This document shows, one piece after another, positions 17,058-25,401 of a stretch of DNA of 64,000 nucleotides. Numbering within the stretch: position 1 is the stretch's first letter; each line of letters opens with the position of its first letter. The notes under the pieces are model-generated. The model saw nothing but the letters and a program-made list of their open reading frames with translations. It searched no databases and was not told the origin of the DNA. Both the position numbers and the translations under genes were made by a program. The DNA is taken from NCBI GenBank assembly GCA_964457365.1, contig CAYWFP010000009.1, positions 1 to 64,000 on the forward strand. Reading direction: 5' to 3'. The stretch comes from CAYWFP01 sp964457365. GTDB taxonomy: Bacteria > Planctomycetota > SZUA-567.

Positions 17058-19408
17058 TAGTCCTTCTCTTCGTCCTTGCCGGACTCGGACTCCTCGCCCA
17101 GCAAGCGCCGGAGCCACCCCAGCAGGCCGCTCTTCTTCTTGCGCTTGAGCACGCGCGTGCGCGAGGAGCGGGTGCGCTCGGTGGCGGGCTTGGCGCTGTG
17201 GTTCGATGGCTTGGAGTCGACCGCGGCCATCTCTTTCGTCTTCGCTTCGGACTCGACCAGGTCGCCCTTGCCCCCGGGCATCGGGGCCTTCTGGCCCCCG
17301 CCGTCGGCGACCTTGGACAGGCGCAGATCGAGCGTAGCTTCGTCGATGGAGTTGTATACGCGGACGAACGAGGTCACGCCGAGTTGCTGCATGATACGAA
17401 AGCAGCTCAGGTACTCCACCCAGACGCTCATGGCCGAGCCTGACTCGCGGATGCACTGGTGGAACTTGCCCAGGACGCCGACGAACATCGAACTGACCCA
17501 GTCGGTACGCACCATCAGGCAGATGCGCCGCGGCGCGTCGAGCGGATACTTCTCGGCCCAGCGCTTGAACAACTCGGTCAGCGCCAGGTCGCCCTTGCCC
17601 TTGATCTGAACGAAGTGGATACCGTCGGTCTCCTGCTCGAAGATGCCGCTGCCGCCGCTCTTGCGGTAGAGCACGGTCTTGACCGCGTTGCCCTTGGCCG
17701 AATACTCCAGCAGATCGACGATGTGCAGAAGCTGGATGATGCCGCGCTGACGTTCGCGGTCGACCGGTTCGTTCTTGATCCGCTGCAACTTCTCCTTGGC
17801 CGGAAAGCCCGGTCCCGGATCCTCGACCTCGAGGCGGAAAAAGGCGTCGTTGAGCTCCATGCGGATCTTGATCAGCCCTTCCTCGACGCCCTTACAACCA
17901 TGGTCGAAGGCATTGGAGACGAGTTCCGCGAACGCCGTCTGCACGTAGCCTTGGAACTCCGGGTCAACCTCCGCCATTTCGAGGTGTTCGTCGAGCTTGC
18001 GCGCCACGAGGTGCATGTATTCGCGCCACGCGGGCTTGAGCAGGATCTCCACCGGAGCGTCAGGCTCCCAGCTCTTGATCTGGCTCGCCACCGGCGAGAC
18101 GATAATGGCTTCCAACGGGAGCGTCTCGCGAATGGTCTCGACGTCCGAAGCGAAGGCGTCGATCACCTCCTGCGGCGTCTGGAATCGGTCCTGCGGATCG
18201 CGCGCGGTCATCTTCTGGATAATGCGGGCGGTCAGTTCGGTGACGCGCGGCGCCGTCTCCCGCACCGAGGGCACGCGGTTGTTGATATGGAGCGAGAGGG
18301 TTTCGAGCATTGTCTCGCCCGTCAGCGGCGCCTCGCCGCAGAGCATCTCGTAGAAGACGCAGCCGAGGCTGAAAATATCGCTGCGAATATCGACATCCTC
18401 GCGCCCCAGCGCCTGCTCGGGCGACATGTAGGCGGGCGTGCCGACGGTGACTCCGCTGGTGCTCTCGATCGAACTCTCGGCACCGACAGTGCGCGCCAAA
18501 CCCATATCGATCAGCTTCGGCACGCCGTCCTTGCGGAGGATGACGTTCTTGCTGGAGATGTCTCGGTGGATCAGGCTGTGCTGCCACGCATGCTGCAGCG
18601 CCCGGCAGATCGACTTGATAACGCGGATGCTCTCGCCCTCGGTGAATGGGCCCGCATCGGCCAGCCGCGCCGAGAGCGTCTGCCCCTCGACGTACTCCAT
18701 GGCCAGATAGTGGTTGCCGGCGAAGGAGCCGACCTCGTAGGCCGTGGCGATGTTCTCGTGGTTGAGCCGCGCGGCCATGCGCGCTTCGCGCTCGAAACGG
18801 CGGACGTAATTACTGTCGCGACTCCACTTGGGCAGCAGCACCTTCAGCGCGACGACGCGATCCATGCTGATCTGCCGGGCCTTGTACGTCGTGCCCATGC
18901 CGCCGCTGCCGAGAGTCTCGAGAATCTCGAAACCGGGGATGGCGTCGGCGGTGGAACGGCTGCGGATCGCGCTCTGCAGGGTATGATACTGCGTCTGCGT
19001 GATCCAGCCGCGGGCATAGAGGTGCCGCGGCAGGTCCTCGTTTTCGTTGGGATTCTCCAGGATTTCCTGCAGCGCCCGCTGACACTGGCCCTCGGTGATC
19101 AACTCCTGATCCTTGGCCAGGCGCAACGCCAGGTACTGTCGCGGCGAGGGAAGACGCGAGAGCTCGACTTCCGCGGCCAGCGTGCGGCTGGCCTCGGAAC
19201 TCGTATCGCCGTAATCGATCAGCGCCGTATCGTCCAGCGAGGGATTGTCGGACATGACCCCGAATAGACGCGCGGGAATCCAGCCATCGTGCTCGAGACT
19301 CCAGGCCGGCGTCAGCCCCTCGAGCTCGTTCTGCTGCAGTCGATCCTTGAGTTCTTCCTGGGTAATGGGGCCCTGCAACCAGTTGTCGCGCAAGTAGTAA
19401 ATGTCCAT
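17057..19408 (-). CDS. GYF_2 - Ser/Thr kinase - RsbW-like ATPase - STAS fusion protein
   Basis: 783 aa, no membrane helix. Residues 1-50: GYF_2-type domain (YYLRDNWLQGPITQEEL...W). ~160-425: apparently active Hanks kinase with GSGGMGTTYKA loop, Lys189, catalytic HRDISSKN (281-288), DMG (301-303) and TPAYMSPEQ. ~455-585: GHKL/HATPase anti-sigma-type domain with N-box ELVSNAFDHG (Asn499) and G1 box EDPGPGF. ~594-695: STAS-like domain with VSSMFVGVLG (Ser639/640) where SpoIIAA-type antagonists carry their phosphorylated Ser. The tail is basic. These are the kinase, anti-sigma and antagonist parts of a partner-switch in one chain. GYF_2 alignment decides the start at 19408; an in-frame ATG 39 nt upstream is possible. 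No sigma factor is adjacent. Confidence 0.8.
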   Translation of the reverse strand: MDIYYLRDNWLQGPITQEELKDRLQQNELEGLTPAWSLEHDGWIPARLFGVMSDNPSLDDTALIDYGDTSSEASRTLAAEVELSRLPSPRQYLALRLAKDQELITEGQCQRALQEILENPNENEDLPRHLYARGWITQTQYHTLQSAIRSRSTADAIPGFEILETLGSGGMGTTYKARQISMDRVVALKVLLPKWSRDSNYVRRFEREARMAARLNHENIATAYEVGSFAGNHYLAMEYVEGQTLSARLADAGPFTEGESIRVIKSICRALQHAWQHSLIHRDISSKNVILRKDGVPKLIDMGLARTVGAESSIESTSGVTVGTPAYMSPEQALGREDVDIRSDIFSLGCVFYEMLCGEAPLTGETMLETLSLHINNRVPSVRETAPRVTELTARIIQKMTARDPQDRFQTPQEVIDAFASDVETIRETLPLEAIIVSPVASQIKSWEPDAPVEILLKPAWREYMHLVARKLDEHLEMAEVDPEFQGYVQTAFAELVSNAFDHGCKGVEEGLIKIRMELNDAFFRLEVEDPGPGFPAKEKLQRIKNEPVDRERQRGIIQLLHIVDLLEYSAKGNAVKTVLYRKSGGSGIFEQETDGIHFVQIKGKGDLALTELFKRWAEKYPLDAPRRICLMVRTDWVSSMFVGVLGKFHQCIRESGSAMSVWVEYLSCFRIMQQLGVTSFVRVYNSIDEATLDLRLSKVADGGGQKAPMPGGKGDLVESEAKTKEMAAVDSKPSNHSAKPATERTRSSRTRVLKRKKKSGLLGWLRRLLGEESESGKDEEKD

Positions 19409-19530
19409 GCGGCAGGTTCCGTCGCGGGTTGGTATTCGATACTCCATACCATAGGCTCTGAACGCCGGTTATGCAAGTCTTTTCCCTCGTCCCGGGCGGC
19501 GCCTGGGCATGGGGCGCCGGCGGAAAATGA

Positions 19531-19559
19531 TTGCCAAAGCCGGCGACAGCGGCTAGCAT
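19531..19559 (+). promoter_or_regulatory. Possible promoter for the AIM24 gene
   Basis: TTGCCA (19531-19536), 17-nt spacer, TAGCAT (19554-19559), about 68 nt before the ATG at 19628. Confidence 0.45.
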
Positions 19560-19627
19560 GCGTGCATTCCGTTCAGCCAGATGCGCTGTCAACCTGTTGC
19601 CGACCGTCATGCTAGGAGGAGCATCTC

Positions 19628-20416
19628 ATGCAAAGCCACGAAGTGGACTATGAAATCCACGGCGACGACATGCAGATCGTGGAAATCGAACTCGATCCGG
19701 GCGAAACCGTGGTCGCCGAGGCCGGGGCAATGAACTACATGGACGACGGCATCGCTTTCGAGGCCAAGATGGGCGACGGCTCCCAGCCCGACGACGGATT
19801 CTTCGGCAAGCTTCTCAACGCCGGCAAGCGCGCGCTCACGGGCGAGAGCGTCTTCATGACCCATTTCACCAACCGAGGACAAGGCAAGAAGCGCGTCGCC
19901 TTCGCCGCGCCGTATCCGGGGAAGGTTATCCCGCTGGATCTGAGCAAGGTCGGGGGCGAGTTGATCTGCCAGAAGGACGCCTTCCTCTGCGCGGCGCTCG
20001 GAACCGAGATCGGCATCGCCTTCAACAGGCGCCTCGGCGCGGGCTTCTTCGGCGGGGAGGGCTTCATCCTCCAACGCCTCCGGGGTGACGGCATGGCCTT
20101 CGTCCACGCCGGCGGCACGGTGATCAAGAAGAAGCTCGAAGGGCAGACGCTGAAGGTCGACACCGGTTGCCTAGTCGCCTTCACCAAGGGCGTCGAATAC
20201 GATATCCAGCGCGCGGGCAACCTGAAGTCGATGTTCCTCGGCGGCGAGGGGCTCTTCCTGGCCACTCTCGGCGGCACGGGGACGGTCCTGCTCCAGAGCC
20301 TGCCGTTCTCGCGCCTGGCCGACCGGATCATCGCCAGCGCGCCCCGCGCCGGCGGCAGTCGCAAGGGCGAGGGTTCGGTCCTGGGCATGTTCGGCGACAT
20401 GATCGACGGCGATTGA
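19628..20416 (+). CDS. AIM24 / TIGR00266 family protein
   Basis: 262 aa, the usual length for this family of trimeric beta-structured proteins. The pattern [21 protein letters not shown] near residue 20-40, then [17 protein letters not shown] and the Gly-rich [16 protein letters not shown] are typical. Mitochondrial and bacterial members have no established biochemical role. A strong TAGGAGGAGC ribosome site precedes the ATG. It lies 14 nt upstream of the GH3 glucosidase gene, so the two are probably one operon. Confidence 0.85.
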   Translation: MQSHEVDYEIHGDDMQIVEIELDPGETVVAEAGAMNYMDDGIAFEAKMGDGSQPDDGFFGKLLNAGKRALTGESVFMTHFTNRGQGKKRVAFAAPYPGKVIPLDLSKVGGELICQKDAFLCAALGTEIGIAFNRRLGAGFFGGEGFILQRLRGDGMAFVHAGGTVIKKKLEGQTLKVDTGCLVAFTKGVEYDIQRAGNLKSMFLGGEGLFLATLGGTGTVLLQSLPFSRLADRIIASAPRAGGSRKGEGSVLGMFGDMIDGD

Positions 20417-20430
20417 GAAAAGGGGATCGC

Positions 20431-22575
20431 GTGGGCCAAAAAGTGAACATCGAGGATCTTCTCGCGACGATGACGCTGAGCGAGAAGCTCGGGCAGATGC
20501 GGCAGATCGCCGGCACCGGCGAGGGCAACGAGGCGATTATCCGCCGCGGCGGCGTGGGCTCCTTCCTCAACGTCGTCGGCGTCGAAGCCGTCAACCGCTA
20601 CCAACGCCTGGCGGTGGAAGAGACGCGCCTGGGCATTCCGCTGATCTTCGGCCGCGACGTGATCCACGGGTTCCGCACCGTTATGCCCATTCCGCTCGGC
20701 CAGGCCGCCAGCTTCGACCCGAACGTGGCCCGGGAAGGCGCCCGCGTGGCCGCGCGCGAAGCCCGTGCCGCGGGCGTCCACTGGACCTTCGCCCCGATGG
20801 TCGACATCGCCCGCGATCCGCGCTGGGGCCGCATCGCCGAGAGTTGCGGCGAAGACCCGGTGCTCAGCGCGGAGATGGGCGCGGCCATGGTCCAGGGCTT
20901 CCAGGGCGAGTCCATGGCCGACCCCGAACGCGTGGCCGCGTGCGCCAAGCACTACGTCGGTTACGGCGCGGCCGAAGGCGGGCGCGACTACAACACCGCC
21001 TATATTCCCGAGAACCTGTTGCGTGAAGTCTACCTGGCGCCGTTCCGCGCCTGCGTCGAGGCGGGGGTGGCGACGCTGATGAGCGCCTTCAACGAGATCA
21101 ACGGCATTCCCGCATCGGGCAACGAGTTCGCCGTTCGGCACGTACTCAAAACGGAGTGGGATTTCGAGGGCTTCGTCGTCAGCGACTGGGGTTCGGTTAC
21201 CGAGATGATCGTTCACGGCTACTGTGCCGACAACCGCGAAGCGGCGCTCGCGGCCATTGCCGCCGGCGTGGACATGGAAATGGCCACCAACGCCTACGGC
21301 GAATGCGGGGAGGAGCTGGTCGAATCGGAGGCGCTTTCGCCGATATGGATCGACGACGCGGTGCGCCGCATCCTCGAAATCAAGCATGCGCTGGGCCTCT
21401 TCGAGAACCCCTATACCGAGGAGGGACGCACCTCGATCCTGCTCGACAAATCCCACCTGGAAGCGGCCGAGCAGGCCGCGCGCGAAAGCTGCGTCCTGCT
21501 GGAGAACGACGGCATGCTGCCGTTGAAGAACGAAGGCGTTCTGGCGGTCATCGGCCCGTTGGCGGACAACCCGCACGACCAACTCGGTTGCTGGATCATG
21601 GATCACGACGCCGCCGACACGGTGACGCCGTTGACGGCGCTGCGCGCGCGTTTCGCCGGCGAGATCCGCTATGCGCCGGGTCTGGATTCTCCCCGCGCTG
21701 CCGACGAGAACTGCTTCGCGGACGCGGTCAAGGCTGCCGAAGGCGCCGACGCAATCGTACTCTTCCTGGGCGAGGACGCGGTGCTCTCGGGTGAGGCGCA
21801 TTGTCGCGCCTTTCTGAGCCTGCCCGGCGCGCAGCAAGAGTTGCTCGAGCGTATCGCCGCGACCGGCAAGCCCGTGGCGGTGGTGATCATGGCCGGCCGG
21901 CCGCTGTTACTGGGCAACGTGCGGGAGAAGGCGAGCGCCATCCTTTATGCCTGGCATCCCGGGACCATGGGCGGGCCGGCGCTGGCGGATCTGCTGTTGG
22001 GAAAGACCTCCCCTTCGGGGAAGTTGCCGGTCTGTTTCCCCCATACCGAGGGACAAATCCCGGTCTATTACGCACACAAGAACACCGGTCGCCCGGCCGC
22101 GGAGAACGCACGCGGTATCCCGCCGGGCACGCCGCTGGACCCGGAAGGCTTCAGTTCGACCTACCTCGACTGCGACCCGACGCCGCTGTATCCTTTCGGC
22201 TACGGCCTGAGCTACGCGACGTTCGTCTACAATGAATTGAAGCTGAACGAGACGCGCCTGCTCCCCAACGGCAGCCTCGGCATCTCGGTAAAGGTGACCA
22301 ACACCGGCGCATACGCCGGGACCGAGGTGGTGCAGCTTTACGTGCGCGACCTGGTCGGCTCGGTTACGCGACCGGTACGGGAACTGAAGCAATTCCGCCG
22401 GGCGGACCTGCGGCCCGGGGAGAGCCGTGAAGTCATGTTCACCCTCGCCGCCGCGGAGCTGGCGTTCTATAACCCGCGCATGACGCGCGTGGTCGAACCC
22501 GGCCACTTCCGCCTCTGGATCGGCGGCGACTCGCAGGCGAGCCTCGGCGCGGACTTCGAGGTGGTGAGCTCGTGA
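20431..22575 (+). CDS. Glycoside hydrolase family 3 beta-glucosidase
   Basis: 714 aa, no signal peptide, so cytosolic, unlike periplasmic BglX. GH3 N-terminal domain with MTLSEKLGQMRQI, GRDVIHGFRT, FAPMVDIARDPRWGRI, ACAKHYVGYG and the nucleophile Asp in GFVVSDWGS. GH3 C-terminal domain (LLENDGMLPL, GNPL-like loops) and a fibronectin III-like end domain (GYGLSYATF...TNTGAYAGTEVVQLYV). Releases terminal beta-linked glucose or xylose from oligosaccharides. Start is GTG at 20431 with AAAAGGGGA upstream. Coupled to the AIM24 gene. Confidence 0.93.
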   Translation: MGQKVNIEDLLATMTLSEKLGQMRQIAGTGEGNEAIIRRGGVGSFLNVVGVEAVNRYQRLAVEETRLGIPLIFGRDVIHGFRTVMPIPLGQAASFDPNVAREGARVAAREARAAGVHWTFAPMVDIARDPRWGRIAESCGEDPVLSAEMGAAMVQGFQGESMADPERVAACAKHYVGYGAAEGGRDYNTAYIPENLLREVYLAPFRACVEAGVATLMSAFNEINGIPASGNEFAVRHVLKTEWDFEGFVVSDWGSVTEMIVHGYCADNREAALAAIAAGVDMEMATNAYGECGEELVESEALSPIWIDDAVRRILEIKHALGLFENPYTEEGRTSILLDKSHLEAAEQAARESCVLLENDGMLPLKNEGVLAVIGPLADNPHDQLGCWIMDHDAADTVTPLTALRARFAGEIRYAPGLDSPRAADENCFADAVKAAEGADAIVLFLGEDAVLSGEAHCRAFLSLPGAQQELLERIAATGKPVAVVIMAGRPLLLGNVREKASAILYAWHPGTMGGPALADLLLGKTSPSGKLPVCFPHTEGQIPVYYAHKNTGRPAAENARGIPPGTPLDPEGFSSTYLDCDPTPLYPFGYGLSYATFVYNELKLNETRLLPNGSLGISVKVTNTGAYAGTEVVQLYVRDLVGSVTRPVRELKQFRRADLRPGESREVMFTLAAAELAFYNPRMTRVVEPGHFRLWIGGDSQASLGADFEVVSS

Positions 22576-22604
22576 TCACTGCCCCGCCGATTGGGCGAAA
22601 TCCC

Positions 22605-22632
22605 TTGACCGTGGCCGTGGCCGGATTATAAT
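22605..22632 (+). promoter_or_regulatory. Sigma70 promoter for the TPR membrane protein
   Basis: TTGACC (22605-22610), 16-nt spacer, perfect TATAAT (22627-22632). Leader of about 65 nt to the ATG at 22705. Confidence 0.75.
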
Positions 22633-22704
22633 CGGATTTTTCCATCGGACCGGTTATGCCCTCCGGCAGGACCGTCCCGGCCCTGCATCTGCAAGGATCG
22701 AGCT

Positions 22705-23544
22705 ATGGCACCGGCGGCGAAGACCACGGAAGCGGCGGCCAACGAGACGGTCGAACGCGTCATGAAATGGGCCAACGACTACAAGCGCGAACTGCTCGCC
22801 GCGCTGGCGGTGGTGCTGCTGGCGGCGTTGCTCTTCGGCTATACGCGCCACGCCGAACGCCGGGCGCAGGAGAATGCCTGGCGGGAATTGTTCCTGACCA
22901 TCTACAAAGCCCAGACCGGTCCGCAGGCCGACCTGGTCAAGGAGCTGGATAACGCCAAGGTTATGGACGCCAGCGCGCGCGCGGTGTTTTATGGCTACAT
23001 GAAGCAGATGCTCGCGCTGAGCGACAGAGACGATACCGCCAGCCTGCAGAAGATGACCGCCGTCGCCGGCGCGTTTCTCGATCGCTACCCGCAACACTAC
23101 TTCGCGCCCCAGGTCCGCGCCGACCGCGGCAAGGCACGCATGCGTCTGGGTGAATTCGAGAAGGCCCGGGCCGACCTGGAGGCGGCGGTGAAGAGCGAGC
23201 GGAGCTACCTAGAGGGCGAGGTGCGCCTGGCGCTGGCGCAGTGCTACGAGGCACAGGATGATCTGCAGCGGGCGGAGGACGCCTACCTCGAAATCGAGCG
23301 CGAGGGCGATACCCGGGGATTCTCCTACCTCGTGCGGCAGACCGCCGCTTTCGCGCTGGTGCCGCTAAAGGAACGCCGCGCGCGCGAGGAAGGCAATCTG
23401 CCGGAGGTGCCGGCGGAACTGCTCGAAACGCCGGCTGAAGACGAAGCAAAGAGCGACACCGGCGAAGACGAAGGCAACGCTCCGCCGCCCGAAGGCGAAG
23501 AACCCGCTGCCGAGGAGACCACGCCGGCGCAGACGCCCGAGTAG
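22705..23544 (+). CDS. Membrane-anchored TPR protein, YfgM-like
   Basis: 279 aa. A short N-terminal segment, one membrane helix (~34-52, ELLAALAVVLLAALLFGY), then helical TPR-like repeats in the periplasm (~60-230; FLDRYPQHYFAPQVRADRGK, LALAQCYEAQDDLQRAEDAY), and an acidic Pro/Glu-rich tail. Architecture matches YfgM, the SecYEG-associated periplasmic chaperone partner, but sequence identity is not decisive. AAGGATCGAG ribosome site. It is followed after 103 nt by hisB, which has its own promoter-like element. Confidence 0.65.
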   Translation: MAPAAKTTEAAANETVERVMKWANDYKRELLAALAVVLLAALLFGYTRHAERRAQENAWRELFLTIYKAQTGPQADLVKELDNAKVMDASARAVFYGYMKQMLALSDRDDTASLQKMTAVAGAFLDRYPQHYFAPQVRADRGKARMRLGEFEKARADLEAAVKSERSYLEGEVRLALAQCYEAQDDLQRAEDAYLEIEREGDTRGFSYLVRQTAAFALVPLKERRAREEGNLPEVPAELLETPAEDEAKSDTGEDEGNAPPPEGEEPAAEETTPAQTPE

Positions 23545-23585
23545 ACTCCCCCGCCGCAACGGATCCTCTCTTTTCCATCCCACGC

Positions 23586-23619
23586 TTGCACCGCCCCGCT
23601 TTTCTGTCGATAATGACAG
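23586..23619 (+). promoter_or_regulatory. Promoter with palindromic operator before hisB
   Basis: TTGCAC (23586-23591), 17-nt spacer, GATAAT (23609-23614). The -10 is framed by the inverted repeat CTGTC-GATAAT-GACAG (23604-23619), a natural repressor site position. The -35 match is weak. Confidence 0.45.
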
Positions 23620-23647
23620 TAACGAATGATCGGCAGAAAGGAACCGC

Positions 23648-24238
23648 ATGAACGCGCGCACCGCCCGCGTCGCCCGCGAAACCACCGAGACGATGATCGA
23701 GCTCTCCCTCGATATCGACGGAACCGGCCGCATCGAGATCGTCACCGGCGTCGGCTTCTTCGATCACATGCTGACGCTGCTCTGCCGCCACGCGCTCTTC
23801 GACGTGACCCTGCAGGCGCGCGGCGACACCGATGTCGACGGCCACCATACCGTCGAGGACGTCGGCATCTGCCTGGGGCGGGCACTGCGCGAAGCTGTGG
23901 GCGACAAGAAAGGCATTACCCGCTACGGCACGATGTACGTGCCCATGGAAGAGGCGTTGGCGCGGGTAGTGCTGGACCTCTCGGGACGACCGCACCTGGA
24001 GTACCGCGTCGCGCCGCCCACCGAGACGGTCGGCCGGTTCGACACCTGCCTGGCGCGCGAATTCCTCCGGGCGCTCTGCGTCAACGCGGGAATCAACCTG
24101 CACGCGGATCTGCTCGCCGGGAGCGATCCGCACCACTGTCTCGAAGCCGTCTTCAAGGCCACCGGGCGGGCGTTGCGGCAGGCTCTGGCGCCGGATGCGC
24201 GCGAGAGCGGCGTCCCGTCGAGCAAGGGCGTGCTGTAA
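23648..24238 (+). CDS. hisB: Imidazoleglycerol-phosphate dehydratase
   Basis: 196 aa, the length of monofunctional HisB. Removes water from imidazole-glycerol phosphate in histidine synthesis. Diagnostic Mn-binding motifs: FFDHML, DGHHTVED, and C-terminal DPHHCLEA, plus the ending SSKGVL. AGAAAGGAACC ribosome site. The other his genes are not in the window; it is followed 13 nt later by hemW and then the CehA-like gene, an operon of unrelated functions. Confidence 0.97.
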   Translation: MNARTARVARETTETMIELSLDIDGTGRIEIVTGVGFFDHMLTLLCRHALFDVTLQARGDTDVDGHHTVEDVGICLGRALREAVGDKKGITRYGTMYVPMEEALARVVLDLSGRPHLEYRVAPPTETVGRFDTCLAREFLRALCVNAGINLHADLLAGSDPHHCLEAVFKATGRALRQALAPDARESGVPSSKGVL

Positions 24239-24251
24239 AACCGGAGGCGCC

Positions 24252-25382
24252 ATGGAACCGACCGGTCTCTACGTCCACGTCCCCTTCTGCACGAGACGCT
24301 GCGCGTATTGCGACTTCGCCAGCCACACCTACAACTCCGAGCGCGTGGACCTCTACCTCGACGCGCTTTCGCTGGAGATCGAGAAACGCGCCCAGGCGTT
24401 GCGCCCGGTGACGCTCTTCGTCGGCGGCGGCACGCCGACGAGTCTCGCGCTCCATCAATTCGAATACTTCCTCGACCTGCTGACCAACCTCGACCTTTCC
24501 CGCCTGGAGGAATTCACCGTCGAGGCCAATCCCGGTACGCTCTCGATGCAGAAGCTATTTCTTCTGCGCCAGGCGGGGGTGACGCGTCTCTCGCTGGGCG
24601 TGCAGACATTCCAGGATCGCGGGTTGGAGGTGCTCGGCCGCAGTCACGACGCCAGAACCGCACGCCTGGCCGTCGCGCAGGTGCAGGAAGTCGGTTTCGA
24701 CGACTTCTCGCTGGACTTCATCTTCGCCTGGCCCGGGCAGTCGGAGCTCGAATGGGCGGCGGACCTGGGCAAGGCGCTGGGGCTCGCGGCACCGCATCTT
24801 TCCTGTTACTGCCTCAGCCACGAGGAAGGCACGCCCCTGCAGCAGCGCATCGACCGGGGCGAGTTGGCAGCGGCGGGGGAGAACCTGGAGCGACGCCTTT
24901 TCGACCTTACCGGCACGATGCTCGCCGCCGGCGGCATGCCGCGCTACGAGATCAGCAATTTCGCTCTTCCCGGCCACGAATGCCGCCATAATCTCAACTA
25001 TTGGCTTGGCGGCGGCTACATCGGCCTGGGGCCGGGTGCGCATTCCTACGTCGGCGGCGTCCGTTTCGGCAACTGCACGCAGGTGGAGGAGTACAAGCGG
25101 CGCTTGGAGACCGTCGGCACGGCCGAGGCGATGCGGGACGAATTACCGCCCGCGGCGCGCGCACGCGAATGCGCGGTGGTCTGGCTGCGGCTCGCCGCCG
25201 GCATCGACAAGCGGCGATTCCATGATCGCACCGGCTTCGACCTGGAAATGTTGCTGGCGCGGGAGTTGCCCCCGCTGCTGGCGGGCGGCTGGCTGCGCTG
25301 GTCCGAAGACGACACGCGACTGCACCTGAGCGAGCAGGCCCTGCCGGTGGCCGACAGCGTCCTGGCCGAACTGGTCGCCTGA
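24252..25382 (+). CDS. hemW: Radical SAM heme chaperone HemW
   Basis: 376 aa. Radical SAM 4Fe-4S motif CTRRCAYCDF (CxxxCxxC), then GGGTPTSL, VEANPGTL, RLSLGVQTFQD and the HemW-type carboxyl domain with YEISNFALPGHECRHNLNYW. The residue after the CxxxCxxC cluster fits HemW rather than HemN. Inserts heme into target proteins. GGAGGCGCC ribosome site directly before the ATG at 24252. Confidence 0.93.
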   Translation: MEPTGLYVHVPFCTRRCAYCDFASHTYNSERVDLYLDALSLEIEKRAQALRPVTLFVGGGTPTSLALHQFEYFLDLLTNLDLSRLEEFTVEANPGTLSMQKLFLLRQAGVTRLSLGVQTFQDRGLEVLGRSHDARTARLAVAQVQEVGFDDFSLDFIFAWPGQSELEWAADLGKALGLAAPHLSCYCLSHEEGTPLQQRIDRGELAAAGENLERRLFDLTGTMLAAGGMPRYEISNFALPGHECRHNLNYWLGGGYIGLGPGAHSYVGGVRFGNCTQVEEYKRRLETVGTAEAMRDELPPAARARECAVVWLRLAAGIDKRRFHDRTGFDLEMLLARELPPLLAGGWLRWSEDDTRLHLSEQALPVADSVLAELVA

Positions 25383-25401
25383 AAGATTGTGGAGGTATGC
25401 C

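Noticed and set aside
19735..21837. Minus-strand ORF of 700 codons opposite AIM24 and the GH3 enzyme
   Set aside because: Antisense shadow; both plus-strand genes carry diagnostic motifs and ribosome sites.
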